Positions 6,865 to 16,080 are shown, counted from the first letter of the stretch. The stretch: DNA of 64,000 bases from Microbacterium arborescens (GCA_003339645.1 QNUV01000021.1:62001-126000), one strand, 5' to 3'. Notes: a model not told the origin generated them from the sequence alone. Program-made: numbers and translations.

Positions 6865-7752
6865 GCCGTCGATGCGGGCGATCGTGACGGTGGCGGCGAT
6901 GCGGGTGGCCGCGCGCGCGATGTCGTCGACGACGAGCACGGAGTCGGTCGAGGTCATCGTGTCGTTCCACCGCAGCGGCGAGGTCGACCGCGCCGAGAGC
7001 AGCACGAGAGCCGGGGCGCCGACGTCGACCCCGGCCGCGACACGCGCGTGCCCCGCGATGACGGCGGCGAGCCATGCCGGATGCGTCGGGAAACCCTGCT
7101 CGGGTCGCCAGCCGTCGGGAGCGTCGGGAAGGCTGCCGACCTCGCGCTGAGCCCGCGTGTAGAACCCGAGATCGACCACGGGATGGGCGCCACGCGGGTC
7201 GAAACGGGCCCGGACCTCGACGAGCGGCGCGACCGCCTGCCGCCCGAGGGGGCCGAGCTGCAGCTCGAGCCAGGGGCTGTTCAGCGCCACGGCCGCAGCG
7301 CGTCCCGGGTGACGCGCTGCCCACAGGGTGAGCGTCAGTCCGCCGGTGCTGTGCCCGAGGAGCACGAGCCGCCGGCCCTGACGCGCGGTGTCCATCACAG
7401 TGAGCGCGGCCTCGATGTCGTCGTCGTACACGTCGAGCGAGGTGACGTAGCCGCGCGCCTGACCGGGACGGATGCTGCGCCCGTACTTCCGCAGGTCGAG
7501 CGCGTGGAACCGCGCGCCGCGGTCGGTGAACAAGCGGGCGAGATCGGTCTGGAAGAAGTAGTCCGACCAGCCGTGGACGTACAGCACGTCGATGTCACGC
7601 CACGCGCCGAAGAGGCGGAGGCCCGGATGCGGCATCGCCCGCACGAGCGTCGCGACGACCTCACCCTCGTCATCGGAGCCGAGCGGAAGCGTCGTCTGCT
7701 CGAAGCCGGGGCCCAGCAGGTCGGGGCCCCACGTCACGTCATCCGCCCGCAT
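6775..7752 (-). CDS. alpha/beta hydrolase (lysophospholipase-like)
   Basis: 325 residues with an intact serine hydrolase triad: nucleophile elbow LLGHSTGG, a mid-protein cap region, an aspartate region PALVLLSARST, and the final histidine in RIDGALHDVFLS. It also has VLYVHGWSDYFFQ in the oxyanion position. The fold and the ALDLRKYGRS stretch resemble monoacylglycerol lipase/lysophospholipase-like enzymes, but the substrate is not determinable. The transcript looks leaderless: TAGGGT (minus strand, 7764 to 7759) is six bases before the ATG. The last 29 codons are duplicated at 5448-5537 by the cassette insertion, leaving this copy complete. Confidence 0.88.
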   Translation of the reverse strand: MRADDVTWGPDLLGPGFEQTTLPLGSDDEGEVVATLVRAMPHPGLRLFGAWRDIDVLYVHGWSDYFFQTDLARLFTDRGARFHALDLRKYGRSIRPGQARGYVTSLDVYDDDIEAALTVMDTARQGRRLVLLGHSTGGLTLTLWAARHPGRAAAVALNSPWLELQLGPLGRQAVAPLVEVRARFDPRGAHPVVDLGFYTRAQREVGSLPDAPDGWRPEQGFPTHPAWLAAVIAGHARVAAGVDVGAPALVLLSARSTSPLRWNDTMTSTDSVLVVDDIARAATRIAATVTIARIDGALHDVFLSAAPARAEAADRLVSFVSGLDR

Positions 7753-7792
7753 GTCCCCACCCTAGGTCGTGGACATCGACGGATGCCGAGCG

Positions 7793-9094
7793 TCAGGCGG
7801 CGGAACTCTGCTGCGCACCTGAGCCCGAGCCTGCACCGGAGCCGGTGCGACGGGCCTCGCGCTCGTGGGCGCGCTGGAGCGCGCGCTTGCGCTGCTCGCG
7901 GGCGTCGTCCTCGAGCTTCGCCGCACGCTGCTCGTCGCGCGTGAGGTTCTCGCCCGTCTCGGGGTCGAACACGTGCAGCGAGTCGGGTGAGAACCACAGC
8001 GTCGCCGGATCGCCCGCGCGGATGTTGCTGAGCGAATCGAGCGCCACGACGAGCTCGGTGCGCAGCCCCTCCCCGTCGAGATCGCGGTCGAGCTCGGCGA
8101 GCTTCTCGCGTACCGATTCCTCGACGTCGAACGGGATGTAGGCGTACAGCACCTCGCCGAGCCACTCGGTCATCTCGACGTCGACCTCGGCGCGCACACC
8201 ACCCTCGAGCGGACGGTCCGAGGTCTCGGCATCCTCGAATGCATCGGGACGCACGCCGACGATGACGAGCTCGCGGTCTCCGATCGCGCGGCGCAGCCGG
8301 TCATCGAGCGGAACGTCGAACATCGGCAGCTTGAGGGTGTCACCCTCGACCGTGCCGTGCAGGAAGTTCATCGGCGGCGACCCGATGAAGCCGGCGACGA
8401 AGAGGTTGACCGGCTGCTCGTACAGGCCGCGCGGGCTGGCCACCTGCTGCAGCTCCCCGCGGCGCAGAACCGCCACCCGGTCGCCGAGCGTCATGGCCTC
8501 CGTCTGATCGTGGGTGACGTAGACCGTCGTCGTGCCGAGCGAGCGCTGCAGGCGCGCGATCTCGGTGCGCATCTGCCCCCGCAGCTTGGCGTCGAGGTTC
8601 GACAGCGGCTCGTCGAAGAGGAACGCCCGGGCGTTGCGGACGATCGCGCGCCCCATCGCCACCCGCTGACGCTGACCGCCGGAGAGGTTGGCGGGCTTGC
8701 GGTCGAGGTGCTCATCGAGCTCGAGCAGGCTCGACGCGCGCCGGACCCGCTCGTCGATCTCGTCGTCGGGCACGTTGCTCGACTTCAACCGCATCGGAAA
8801 GGCGATGTTCTCGTAGACCGTGAGGTGCGGGTACAGCGCGTAGTTCTGGAACACCATCGCGAGATCGCGGTCCTTGGGCGCCTTGTCGTTCACGACGTCG
8901 CCGTCGATGAGCATCTCGCCGCTGGTGATGTCCTCGAGCCCCACGATCATCCGCAGGAGCGTCGACTTGCCGCATCCGGAGGGCCCGACGAGGATGACGA
9001 ACTCGCCGTCGGCGATGTCGAGGTCGACGCCCTTGACCGCCGTGAAGCCGTCGTCGTACGTCTTCACGATGTTCTTCAGCGTGATGGAGGCCAT
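7793..9094 (-). CDS. sugar-type ABC transporter ATPase (MalK/UgpC class)
   Basis: 433 residues. Walker A GPSGCGKST at 37-45, signature LSGGQRQRVAMGRA, Walker B FLFDEPLSNLDAKLR and the switch histidine in VTHDQTEAM are all present. After about residue 235 comes the C-terminal OB-fold/TOBE regulatory region typical of MalK, MsmK and UgpC, longer than usual and ending in a basic, alanine-rich tail. It energises the two permeases encoded just upstream (9138-10921), and the binding protein at 10918-12180 delivers the substrate. The substrate class is probably a carbohydrate or glycerol-phosphate derivative. Confidence 0.93.
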   Translation of the reverse strand: MASITLKNIVKTYDDGFTAVKGVDLDIADGEFVILVGPSGCGKSTLLRMIVGLEDITSGEMLIDGDVVNDKAPKDRDLAMVFQNYALYPHLTVYENIAFPMRLKSSNVPDDEIDERVRRASSLLELDEHLDRKPANLSGGQRQRVAMGRAIVRNARAFLFDEPLSNLDAKLRGQMRTEIARLQRSLGTTTVYVTHDQTEAMTLGDRVAVLRRGELQQVASPRGLYEQPVNLFVAGFIGSPPMNFLHGTVEGDTLKLPMFDVPLDDRLRRAIGDRELVIVGVRPDAFEDAETSDRPLEGGVRAEVDVEMTEWLGEVLYAYIPFDVEESVREKLAELDRDLDGEGLRTELVVALDSLSNIRAGDPATLWFSPDSLHVFDPETGENLTRDEQRAAKLEDDAREQRKRALQRAHEREARRTGSGAGSGSGAQQSSAA

Positions 9095-9137
9095 GACGTT
9101 CCCTTCGAGGTCGACGCGGCGGCGGAGATGCTGGAGG

Positions 9138-9986
9138 TCATCCCTTGACCGCGCCCTGCGTGAGGCCGGAGACGATCCGGCGCTGGAAGATGACGACGAC
9201 CACCACGATCGGGATCGTCACGATGATGGCTGCTGCCGAGATCGCGCCGGTGGGCTGCTCGAACTGCGACGCTCCGGTGAAGAACGACAGGGCGGCGGGC
9301 ACGGGACGCGCGGCGCTGGTCGAGGTGAGCGAGATGCCGTAGACGAAGTCGTTCCAGGCGATGAAGAACGCGATGATCGCGGTCGTGAAGACACCCGGTG
9401 CCGCGAGGGGCACGACGGTCTTGCGGAAGGCCTCGAACGGCGTGGCACCGTCGACCTGCGCCGCCTGCTCCAGCTCCCAGGGGATCTGACGGAAGAAGGC
9501 CGCGAGGGTCCAGATCGCGATCGGCAGCGTGAGCGAGAGGTAGGGGATGATGAGGCCGAGCCAGGTGTCGTAGAGGCCGATGACCCGCCACAGGTTGAAC
9601 AGCGGCGTCACGATCGACACGATCGGGAACACCGAGACCGCGAGTGCCGTGACGAGGATGATGCGCTTGCCACGGAACTCCAGTCGGGCGATCGCGTAGG
9701 CGCACAGCGTCGCGAGCACGACGGCGACGAAGGTCGCGATGAGCGAGATCCCCACGGAGTTGCGCAGGGCGGGCAGGAAGAGGTCCTGCGCTCCCCCGCC
9801 GGGCGCGAGGATCTCGGTGTAGTTCTCGAGCGTCCATTCCTGCGGGAGCAGAGTGCCCGAGAACAGACCCGACGGCGTCTTGAACGACGTCATGAGGATC
9901 GAGAAGACGGGGAAGAGCGACCACACGAGCACCGCGATCATGATCGCGGCCCATCCGATCCGCTGCGGCCAGGTGAGCGTGCGCAT
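9138..9986 (-). CDS. carbohydrate ABC transporter permease (MalG type)
   Basis: 282 residues with six transmembrane segments and the ATPase-coupling EAA loop ELEQAAQVDGATPFEAF. The N-terminus is a single hydrophobic segment after a short basic stretch (MRTLTWPQRIGW), as in MalG-type permeases of the CUT1 family. The ATG overlaps the stop of the partner permease (TGATG at 9988-9984), so the two are translationally coupled. It would form the channel with the 9986-10921 product in the cytoplasmic membrane. Confidence 0.93.
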   Translation of the reverse strand: MRTLTWPQRIGWAAIMIAVLVWSLFPVFSILMTSFKTPSGLFSGTLLPQEWTLENYTEILAPGGGAQDLFLPALRNSVGISLIATFVAVVLATLCAYAIARLEFRGKRIILVTALAVSVFPIVSIVTPLFNLWRVIGLYDTWLGLIIPYLSLTLPIAIWTLAAFFRQIPWELEQAAQVDGATPFEAFRKTVVPLAAPGVFTTAIIAFFIAWNDFVYGISLTSTSAARPVPAALSFFTGASQFEQPTGAISAAAIIVTIPIVVVVVIFQRRIVSGLTQGAVKG

Positions 9987-10921
9987 CAGGAGTTCCGTCC
10001 CGTCGCCAGGTCGACTTTGAAGCCCTTGATGAAGATCGCGGCGATGATCAGGACGCTGAGGAACAGCAGCACCGAGATCGCCGAGCCGAGCCCGATCTCG
10101 AGGCGCCCGATCGAGGTGTTGTACGCGAGCAGCGACAGCGCCTCGGTGTCGTTGGCACCGCCGGTCATGATGTAGATGTTGTCGAAGATGCGGAACGCCT
10201 CGAGCGTGCGGAAGAGCACCGCGACCATGATCGCGGCCTTCATGTTCGGCAGGATGACGCGACGCATGACCTCCCATCCGGTGGCCCCGTCGACCTTCGC
10301 GGCCTCCTCCAGATCGCCGGGCACCTGGGCGAGGCCCGACAGCAGCAGCAGCGAGATGAACGGCGTCGTCTTCCACACCTCGGAGAAGATGATCACCACG
10401 AGGGAGGTGCCCTGCTCGGCGAACCAGTTGAGCTCGGGGTCGAACCCCGGAATCCAGCTCAGCCAGTTGTTGACGTACCCGCCCGAGTTGATGTCGAACG
10501 CGTAGAACCAGGCGAAGGCCGCCACGACCGTGATGATGCCGTAAGGCACGAGGATCGCGGTTCGCGCCAGACCGCGGAGCTTCTTGATCGCCCGGTGCAT
10601 CACGAGCGCGAGGAGGAAGCCGAGAATCAGCTCGAACAGCACGGTCACAACCGTGATGAAGAGGGTGACCCCCATCGACCGCCAGAACGCGGGGTCGCTG
10701 AGGACCACCCGGTAGTTCTCGAAGAGGACGAAAGACCGCTCGTCGGGGGCGGTGAGCCGCAGGCTGAACAGCGAGTCGAACAGCGCCTGCCCGATGGGAT
10801 ACATCGTGACCAGCAGCATGATGACGAACGCCGGGCCCGCCAGCATCCAGCCCAGTCGCCCCTCCGCACGCGCCCGGGCGGAGCGCCGGGGCCGCGCCGC
10901 CGCACTCTCCCGCGTGCTCAC
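9986..10921 (-). CDS. carbohydrate ABC transporter permease (MalF type)
   Basis: 311 residues from GTG 10921, which overlaps the binding-protein stop as GTGA. A basic N-terminal tail (about residues 1-22) precedes six transmembrane segments; the coupling loop is DLEEAAKVDGATGWEVM. This fits the MalF/UgpA partner of CUT1 importers. The longer reading frame that begins at 11011 runs antisense-free through the binding-protein gene and has no supporting start signal, so the overlap start is preferred. Confidence 0.92.
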   Translation of the reverse strand: MSTRESAAARPRRSARARAEGRLGWMLAGPAFVIMLLVTMYPIGQALFDSLFSLRLTAPDERSFVLFENYRVVLSDPAFWRSMGVTLFITVVTVLFELILGFLLALVMHRAIKKLRGLARTAILVPYGIITVVAAFAWFYAFDINSGGYVNNWLSWIPGFDPELNWFAEQGTSLVVIIFSEVWKTTPFISLLLLSGLAQVPGDLEEAAKVDGATGWEVMRRVILPNMKAAIMVAVLFRTLEAFRIFDNIYIMTGGANDTEALSLLAYNTSIGRLEIGLGSAISVLLFLSVLIIAAIFIKGFKVDLATGRNS

Positions 10922-12180
10922 AGCAGACGCTCCCCGCGCAGGACGGCGAGGATGAACTCGCTCGACGTTCTCGGAGTGGTGTCGGGGTCCACCGCTGCCG
11001 GCGGGTGCCACGTGCGCTGCAGCCCGATGGAGATCTCGTTGTAGTACGGCGTCTGCGGACGCGGCACACCGAGGTCGAGCGACTCGCGGATGGTGTCGGC
11101 CATCGGGAACTCCTCCTGCACGCGAGGGTCGTCGTAGGCGGCGGCGTTGGACGGCGGGTTGCCGTCGGTGACGAAGTACTCCGACTGGTTCTCAGGCTGG
11201 ACGATGCACTCGACGGCCTGCCAGGCGAGGTCGGGGTTCTTGCTGAACGCACCGACGCCGAGGTTGATGCCGCCCACGGGAGGGGCGGCCGGCTCGTCGG
11301 CGTCGACGCGCGGGTAGACGGCCCAGCCCAGGTCATCGGCGATGGCGGGATCGGCACCGGTCATCGCCGGCCACACGAACGGCCAGTTGACCATGAACGA
11401 GCCCCGCTCGCCCTGGAACAGGTTCATGTTGGCGTTCTCGTCGGCGGTCGGCAGACCCGGCCCGCCGAGCCCGTCGGCACCGATGCGGTGGATGATCTCC
11501 GCGGCGGCCCGGCCCGCCTCGCTGTCGAGTCCGAGCTCGAGCTCGTCGGCGGGCGCCTCGGGGTTCTTCAGGATCTCGCCGCCGGCCGACGCGACGAGAG
11601 CGTTGATCCACACCGTCAGCGACTCGGCCAGCGCGCCCTGGACGCCCAGCCGAAGATCCTGCTCTTCGGCGACGCCGATGATGTCGTCCCAGGTGACCGG
11701 CTGCGACATGTCGAGACCGGCGGCGTCGACCACCGACTGCCGATACCAGAGCAGCTGCGTGTTGGCCCAGAACGGCACGGTCACCAGCTGGCCACCCCAG
11801 CTTGCCGAGTCGACCGCACCCTGGACGATGCCTTCGGTCTCCTGCAGGTCGCCCGGGACCTCGTCGAGGAAGCCGGGCTCGGCGAGCTCGGGGATGAACG
11901 GCGGGTCGAGGCTCATGATGTCGAGCGAGGTGTCGCCGGCCGCCAGACGCCGGGCGAGCTGTTCGCGCTGCGAGGCCGCGTCACGCGGTAGCAGCGATGT
12001 CTCGATGCGATAGGCGCCGTCCGCGGCATCCGTGCAGGCCGCGGCGATCCGCGCTTGCCCGCCGTCGTCGGGGTTGATGTACCAGGTGAGCGTGGGCACG
12101 CCGTCATCGGGGGCGCAGGCGCCGAGCGTCGCTGCGAGTGCGACCACCGATGCGGCTGCCAGGACCCGGGTCGTGCGCAT
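10918..12180 (-). CDS. lipoprotein solute-binding protein of the ABC importer
   Basis: 420 residues starting at ATG 12180 with GAGGAGG a few bases upstream. A lipoprotein signal peptide ends in LAATLGAC at about residues 16-23, so the protein is anchored outside the membrane by its cysteine. The body matches family 1 extracellular solute-binding proteins (PTLTWYINPDDGG at the mature N-terminus; FQGERGSFMVNWPFVWPAM in the second lobe). It is the first gene of an SBP-permease-permease-ATPase operon reading toward 7793. Ligand specificity cannot be read from sequence. Confidence 0.92.
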   Translation of the reverse strand: MRTTRVLAAASVVALAATLGACAPDDGVPTLTWYINPDDGGQARIAAACTDAADGAYRIETSLLPRDAASQREQLARRLAAGDTSLDIMSLDPPFIPELAEPGFLDEVPGDLQETEGIVQGAVDSASWGGQLVTVPFWANTQLLWYRQSVVDAAGLDMSQPVTWDDIIGVAEEQDLRLGVQGALAESLTVWINALVASAGGEILKNPEAPADELELGLDSEAGRAAAEIIHRIGADGLGGPGLPTADENANMNLFQGERGSFMVNWPFVWPAMTGADPAIADDLGWAVYPRVDADEPAAPPVGGINLGVGAFSKNPDLAWQAVECIVQPENQSEYFVTDGNPPSNAAAYDDPRVQEEFPMADTIRESLDLGVPRPQTPYYNEISIGLQRTWHPPAAVDPDTTPRTSSEFILAVLRGERLL

Positions 12181-12269
12181 CGGGCCTCCTCGTTCCGTAT
12201 CGTCGCGCCCCGGCGCGCTCACGGCACCGGGCGTGCACCCATCATGGCGTCGGAGGAACGCCGCGACCA

Positions 12270-12285
12270 CGGGTTGCCCAACCCG
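12270..12285 (-). terminator. short palindrome between two operons
   Basis: CGGGTTG and CAACCCG flank a two-base centre, making a near-continuous 16-bp palindrome about 90 bases upstream of the binding-protein start and 37 bases after the 12322 gene stop. It could be an operator of the ABC operon or end the upstream transcript. The remaining bases from 12181 to 12321 show nothing else. Confidence 0.3.
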
Positions 12286-12321
12286 ATGCGCTGTAGTACG
12301 TCGAGCGGGCGAGGCGAACGG

Positions 12322-12687
12322 TCAGTCCGCGGCGACCGGGCTCTCGATCTCGGCGGGGTCGTCACCCGCGAACGCGTGCGACTTCGTCTCGAGGAACGCG
12401 CAGAGGGTCGACACCATCGCGAGCTCGGTCGACAGGGCGAGCGCCCCACCCGCGCCCAGACGCAGCTCGGTCTCGCGCGCCTCGAACGTGATGCGCCACG
12501 TGTTGCCGCCGGGAACGTCGGGCTCGATGTAGGTCACGGTCTGGGCGTTCATCATGGTGATCGCGACGAGTCCGGTGTCCCGGCCGAGGCTGCCGTCCTG
12601 CGGAATGACCTTCACCGCGAGCGGGTATCCGAACCGCTGGAACTCCTCGATCCACGCGTCGAGGGTCTGCTTGCTCCGGAAGGTCAT
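12322..12687 (-). CDS. uncharacterised protein coupled to ferredoxin reductase
   Basis: 121 residues, no family recognised. It is soluble, with an amphipathic start (SKQTLDAWIEEFQRFG) and a central beta-rich part (VTYIEPDVPGGNTWRITFEARE). There is no signal peptide, membrane segment or cysteine cluster apart from one Cys in STLCAFLETK. Its ATG overlaps the stop of the ferredoxin-NADP reductase gene by four bases (ATGA), so it is translated with it. That coupling is the only clue to a role, perhaps as an accessory of that reductase. Confidence 0.7.
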   Translation of the reverse strand: MTFRSKQTLDAWIEEFQRFGYPLAVKVIPQDGSLGRDTGLVAITMMNAQTVTYIEPDVPGGNTWRITFEARETELRLGAGGALALSTELAMVSTLCAFLETKSHAFAGDDPAEIESPVAAD

Positions 12688-14069
12688 CGCCCGGCCTCTT
12701 CGCCGCGCGAGATGCTGACCATCTCGTCGCGGTCGACGACCTTCACGCGCGCGCGTTCGGCCGGGGCGCCGAGTGCGATCTCGTGCTCGTCGAGGCGGTG
12801 CCAGCCGTCGAGGTCGGTCCAGGCGACGCCACGCTCGGTCAGCAGGTCGAGGACGCCCTGCTCGGACGGGTCGGCCGGCTGCCACCACGATCCCTGGTCG
12901 TTGATGACGTGGCGCACGGTCTCCATCGCGTCGGACTTGGTGTGACCGATGAGACCGACGGGTCCGCGCTTGATCCACCCCGTCGCGTACACGCCCGGCA
13001 CCCGCTCGTTCGAGTCCTCGTGCAGCACCTGACCCTCGTGGTTCGGGATGACGCCGTGCGTCGCATCGAACGGCACGCCCGGCAGCGGCGACCCGAAGTA
13101 GCCGACCGCGCGGTAGAGCCCCTGGAGTGCGACCTCGCGCAGCTCGCCGGTTCCTTCGACGCCGCCCTGGCCGTCGGGACGCGTCCGCTCGTAGACGAGC
13201 GCGGAGACATGGCCGTCGGCGTCCTTCTTGACCTCGACGGGCTTGGCGTAGAAGTGCAGGTGCAGGCGGCGCGAGGCCTCTCCCCCGAGGCCGTTCGCAC
13301 CCGGGCGCTGGCGCCAGGACTGCAGCACGCGGTCGATGACCATCACCTGCTTGTTCGACGCGATCGCCGCCTTCGAGGCCTCGTCGTAGTCGAAGTCCTC
13401 GTCGTAGACGACCAGGTCGACGTCGCGCAGGTCGCCGAGCTCGCGCAGCTCGAGCGGGGTGAACTTCACCTGCGCCGGTCCGCGACGCCCGAAGATGTGG
13501 ACATCGGTCACCGCCGATGAGCGCAGCCCCTCGTAGACGTTGTCGGGGATCTCCGTCACGAGAAGGTCGTCGGCGTGCTTGGCGAGCAGGCGGGCCACGT
13601 CGAGCGCGACGTTGCCGTTGCCGATGACGCCGACGGAGGCGGCATCCAGCGGCCATTCGCGCGGGAAGTCGGGGTGACCGTCGTACCAGCTGACGAAGTC
13701 GGCCGCGCCGTACGAGCCGTCGGCGTCGATGCCGGGGATGTCGAGTGCGGCGTCGCGCACCGCCCCCGTGGCGAAGATGACGGCGTTGTAGTGGTGCTTG
13801 AGGTCGTCGAGGGTGAGGTCCTCGCCGAAGCGCACGTTGCCGAACAGCCGGATGTCGCCGCTGTCGATGACATCGCGGAGGGCGTTGATGATGCCCTTGA
13901 TGCGGGGGTGATCGGGCGCGACGCCGTACCGGACGAGCCCATAGGGGGCGGGCAGGTGATCGAACAGGTCGATCGAGACGTCGAACTTGCGCTCGGCCTT
14001 CAGCAGCAGATCCGCGGCGTAGATGCCGGCGGGACCGGCTCCGACGATGGCCAGCCTCAGCTTGGTCAT
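12684..14069 (-). CDS. fprA: ferredoxin/adrenodoxin-type NADP+ reductase
   Basis: 461 residues. FAD-binding GxGxxG lies in AIVGAGPAGIYAADLL near the N-terminus, followed by the family hallmark PAPYGLVRYGVAPDHP. The NADP site is VIGNGNVALDVARLL, and the C-terminal FAD-contacting stretch is ATGWIKRGPVGLIGHTK. These match mycobacterial FprA and mitochondrial adrenodoxin reductase, which pass electrons between NADPH and ferredoxins for cytochromes P450 and other iron-sulfur clients. No ferredoxin or P450 gene is nearby. It is followed by the coupled 121-residue protein gene. Confidence 0.93.
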   Translation of the reverse strand: MTKLRLAIVGAGPAGIYAADLLLKAERKFDVSIDLFDHLPAPYGLVRYGVAPDHPRIKGIINALRDVIDSGDIRLFGNVRFGEDLTLDDLKHHYNAVIFATGAVRDAALDIPGIDADGSYGAADFVSWYDGHPDFPREWPLDAASVGVIGNGNVALDVARLLAKHADDLLVTEIPDNVYEGLRSSAVTDVHIFGRRGPAQVKFTPLELRELGDLRDVDLVVYDEDFDYDEASKAAIASNKQVMVIDRVLQSWRQRPGANGLGGEASRRLHLHFYAKPVEVKKDADGHVSALVYERTRPDGQGGVEGTGELREVALQGLYRAVGYFGSPLPGVPFDATHGVIPNHEGQVLHEDSNERVPGVYATGWIKRGPVGLIGHTKSDAMETVRHVINDQGSWWQPADPSEQGVLDLLTERGVAWTDLDGWHRLDEHEIALGAPAERARVKVVDRDEMVSISRGEEAGR

Positions 14070-14121
14070 GGGTGTTCCTCGTTCCTGGTCGCACCCGAGC
14101 GCGGGCGCAGCGGGGTCTGTG

Positions 14122-15177
14122 TCAGCTGGCGCGGTCGACGACGACCTCGGCGAACCGGGTCAATGCGTCGCGCACGGCGCCGGAGGGAAGCGGCGCGAGG
14201 GCCGCGACGGCGTCATCGGCCCACTTCTCGGCGAGCCGGCGCGTCTCGGCCGTGACGGCGTGATCGCGCAGCCGGGCGAGCGGCTCGTCGAGGATCGCGG
14301 GGTCGGCGCCTTCGGCGATCTCGGCCACGCCGCGGTCGATCGTGGCGGCGAGCTCACGCGAGGCTTCGTCGTCGGCGCGGGTCAGCAGCAGGTACGGCAT
14401 CGTCGGCACGCCGGCGCGCAGGTCGGTGCCCGGCACCTTGCCCGTCGCCTCGGGGTCGGCCGACAGGTCGATGACGTCGTCGAGCAGCTGGAAGGCCACG
14501 CCGGCCTTCTCGCCGAACGCGAGAAGCGGCTCGGCGAGCTCTTCCGGTCCGCCCGAGAAGAGCACGCCCACCTGAGCTGCGGCGGCGATGAGCGAACCGG
14601 TCTTGTCGGCCAGCACCTGGATGTAGAACTCGACCGGATCGTCGCCGGGCTGGGCGCCGATCGTCTCGTGCATCTGACCGAGCACGAGGCGCTCGAACGT
14701 GTCGGCCTGCACGCGGATCGCCCGCTCGCCGATGCGGGCCATGAGCTGGCTCGCGCGCGAGAAGAGCAGGTCACCGGTCAGGATCGCGACGTTGTTGCCC
14801 CACACCTCGTGCGCACTGGGGACGCCGCGTCGCTTGTCGGCGCCGTCCATGACATCGTCGTGATAGAGCGAACCGAGGTGGGTCAGCTCGAGCGCCGCGG
14901 CTCCGGCGATGACGTCCTCGGTCGCACCGTCGCCGAGCTGGGCGGTCAGCAGCGCCAGCATGGGCCGCAGCCGCTTGCCGCCGGCTTCGTAGAGGTAGCG
15001 CGTCTTGGCGTCGACGAGAGCGTCGCTGACGGTGAGCTCATCGCCGAGGCGCGTCTCTACGCGCTCGAGCCCGGCTTCGACGGTCGCGAGCAGCTTGCGG
15101 GTGCGGGGTCCGGCGAAGATCCGCTCGGTCATCCCGAGGTGCTTCGCCAGCCGCGGCGCGGATGGGCTCGATGTCAC
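14122..15177 (-). CDS. long-chain polyprenyl diphosphate synthase
   Basis: 351 residues with both aspartate-rich motifs of trans-prenyl synthases: DDVMD at 107-111 (in LGSLYHDDVMDGADKRRG) and DDVID in QLLDDVIDLSADP. KRLRPML carries the conserved basic pocket. The bulk of small residues before the first motif is typical of enzymes making chains of eight or more isoprene units. Placed beside menG and the other men genes, it most likely makes the menaquinone side chain. The GTG start at 15177 is supported by TAGGCT six bases upstream (minus strand, 15189 to 15184), a leaderless arrangement. Confidence 0.92.
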   Translation of the reverse strand: MTSSPSAPRLAKHLGMTERIFAGPRTRKLLATVEAGLERVETRLGDELTVSDALVDAKTRYLYEAGGKRLRPMLALLTAQLGDGATEDVIAGAAALELTHLGSLYHDDVMDGADKRRGVPSAHEVWGNNVAILTGDLLFSRASQLMARIGERAIRVQADTFERLVLGQMHETIGAQPGDDPVEFYIQVLADKTGSLIAAAAQVGVLFSGGPEELAEPLLAFGEKAGVAFQLLDDVIDLSADPEATGKVPGTDLRAGVPTMPYLLLTRADDEASRELAATIDRGVAEIAEGADPAILDEPLARLRDHAVTAETRRLAEKWADDAVAALAPLPSGAVRDALTRFAEVVVDRAS

Positions 15178-15225
15178 CTCTCCAGCCTACCGGCCGGGCG
15201 GCGGCGCCGATCCGCGCGAGCCGGT

Positions 15226-15963
15226 TCAGCCGGCGGGCTTGACAGCGCGATGCAGCGCGACGATGCCGAACGACAGATCGCGGTGGGCGACCTCGTCCCA
15301 GCCGGCTTCGCGGATCCACCCGGAAAGGGTGCGCTGGTCGGGCCAGTCGCGGATGGACTCGTTGAGGTAGTCGTAGGCCTCGGCGTTGGAGCTCACCACC
15401 CGCGCGACCAGCGGCAGCACCCGGTCGTTGTAGAAGCGGTAGAGCCCTGCGAACGCGCGGGACGGGGGCTGCGAGAACTCGCTGATGAGCAGACGTCCGC
15501 CGGGCTTGGCGACGCGCAGCATCTCGGCGAGCGCCTTCTTCGGCTCGTTGACGTTGCGGAGCCCGAACGAGATGGTGACGACGTCGAACTCGGCATCCCC
15601 GAACGGCAGGTTCGTGGCATCCGCTTCGACGAACGACAGATTCGGGATGCCGCCGCCCGGCGCCTGCGGTCCGTAGCGACGGACGCCCTCGGCGATCATG
15701 CCCGGCGAGAAGTCCGCGGCGACCACCTCGGCGCCGCTGCGCGCGAGCGAGACGGAGCTCGCACCCGTTCCGGCGGCGAGATCGAGGATGCGCTCCCCCG
15801 GCTTCGGGTCGATCGCGCGCGTGGCCGCGATCCGCCAGAGGCGGTCTTGTCCGAGGCTGAGGACGTCGTTGGTGCGGTCGTATGCGCCGGCCACCTGGTC
15901 GAACATGCCGCTGACGCGCGACGGGTCCTTGCCGAGGTCGGCGCGGTTGGGCTCGCTGGTCAC
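15226..15963 (-). CDS. menG: demethylmenaquinone methyltransferase
   Basis: 245 residues from GTG 15963. The SAM-binding motif I is ILDLAAGTGASSVSLA, preceded by MFDQVAGAYDRTNDVLSLGQDRLWR, the characteristic N-terminus of UbiE/MenG. The C-terminal FGIRNV-like motif appears as FGLRNVNEPKKALAEM. It methylates the naphthoquinone ring in the last step of menaquinone synthesis. In a menaquinone-only actinobacterium MenG is the right name. TAGACT lies seven bases upstream of the GTG, so the transcript is probably leaderless. The polyprenyl synthase gene follows in the other transcript at 15177. Confidence 0.95.
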   Translation of the reverse strand: MTSEPNRADLGKDPSRVSGMFDQVAGAYDRTNDVLSLGQDRLWRIAATRAIDPKPGERILDLAAGTGASSVSLARSGAEVVAADFSPGMIAEGVRRYGPQAPGGGIPNLSFVEADATNLPFGDAEFDVVTISFGLRNVNEPKKALAEMLRVAKPGGRLLISEFSQPPSRAFAGLYRFYNDRVLPLVARVVSSNAEAYDYLNESIRDWPDQRTLSGWIREAGWDEVAHRDLSFGIVALHRAVKPAG

Positions 15964-16011
15964 GCCCTCGAGTCTAGGCGCGGCCGTGACCGCCCAGCCC
16001 CGCTCCACGAC

Positions 16012-16060
16012 GTCCCACTTCGGCCGGGTCTGGGCCGGGGTTTCCCGGCCGAAGTGGGAC
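16012..16060. repeat. 17-bp perfect inverted repeat, dispersed family member
   Basis: GTCCCACTTCGGCCGGG (16012-16028) pairs perfectly with 16044-16060 across a 15-base loop. A diverged relative is at 43304-43358, sharing the AAGTGGGACCTCG end. It sits between the DUF402 gene end and the menG promoter and could end the DUF402 transcript. Confidence 0.7.
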
Positions 16061-16080
16061 CTCGGCGAGTGGGACGGGAG

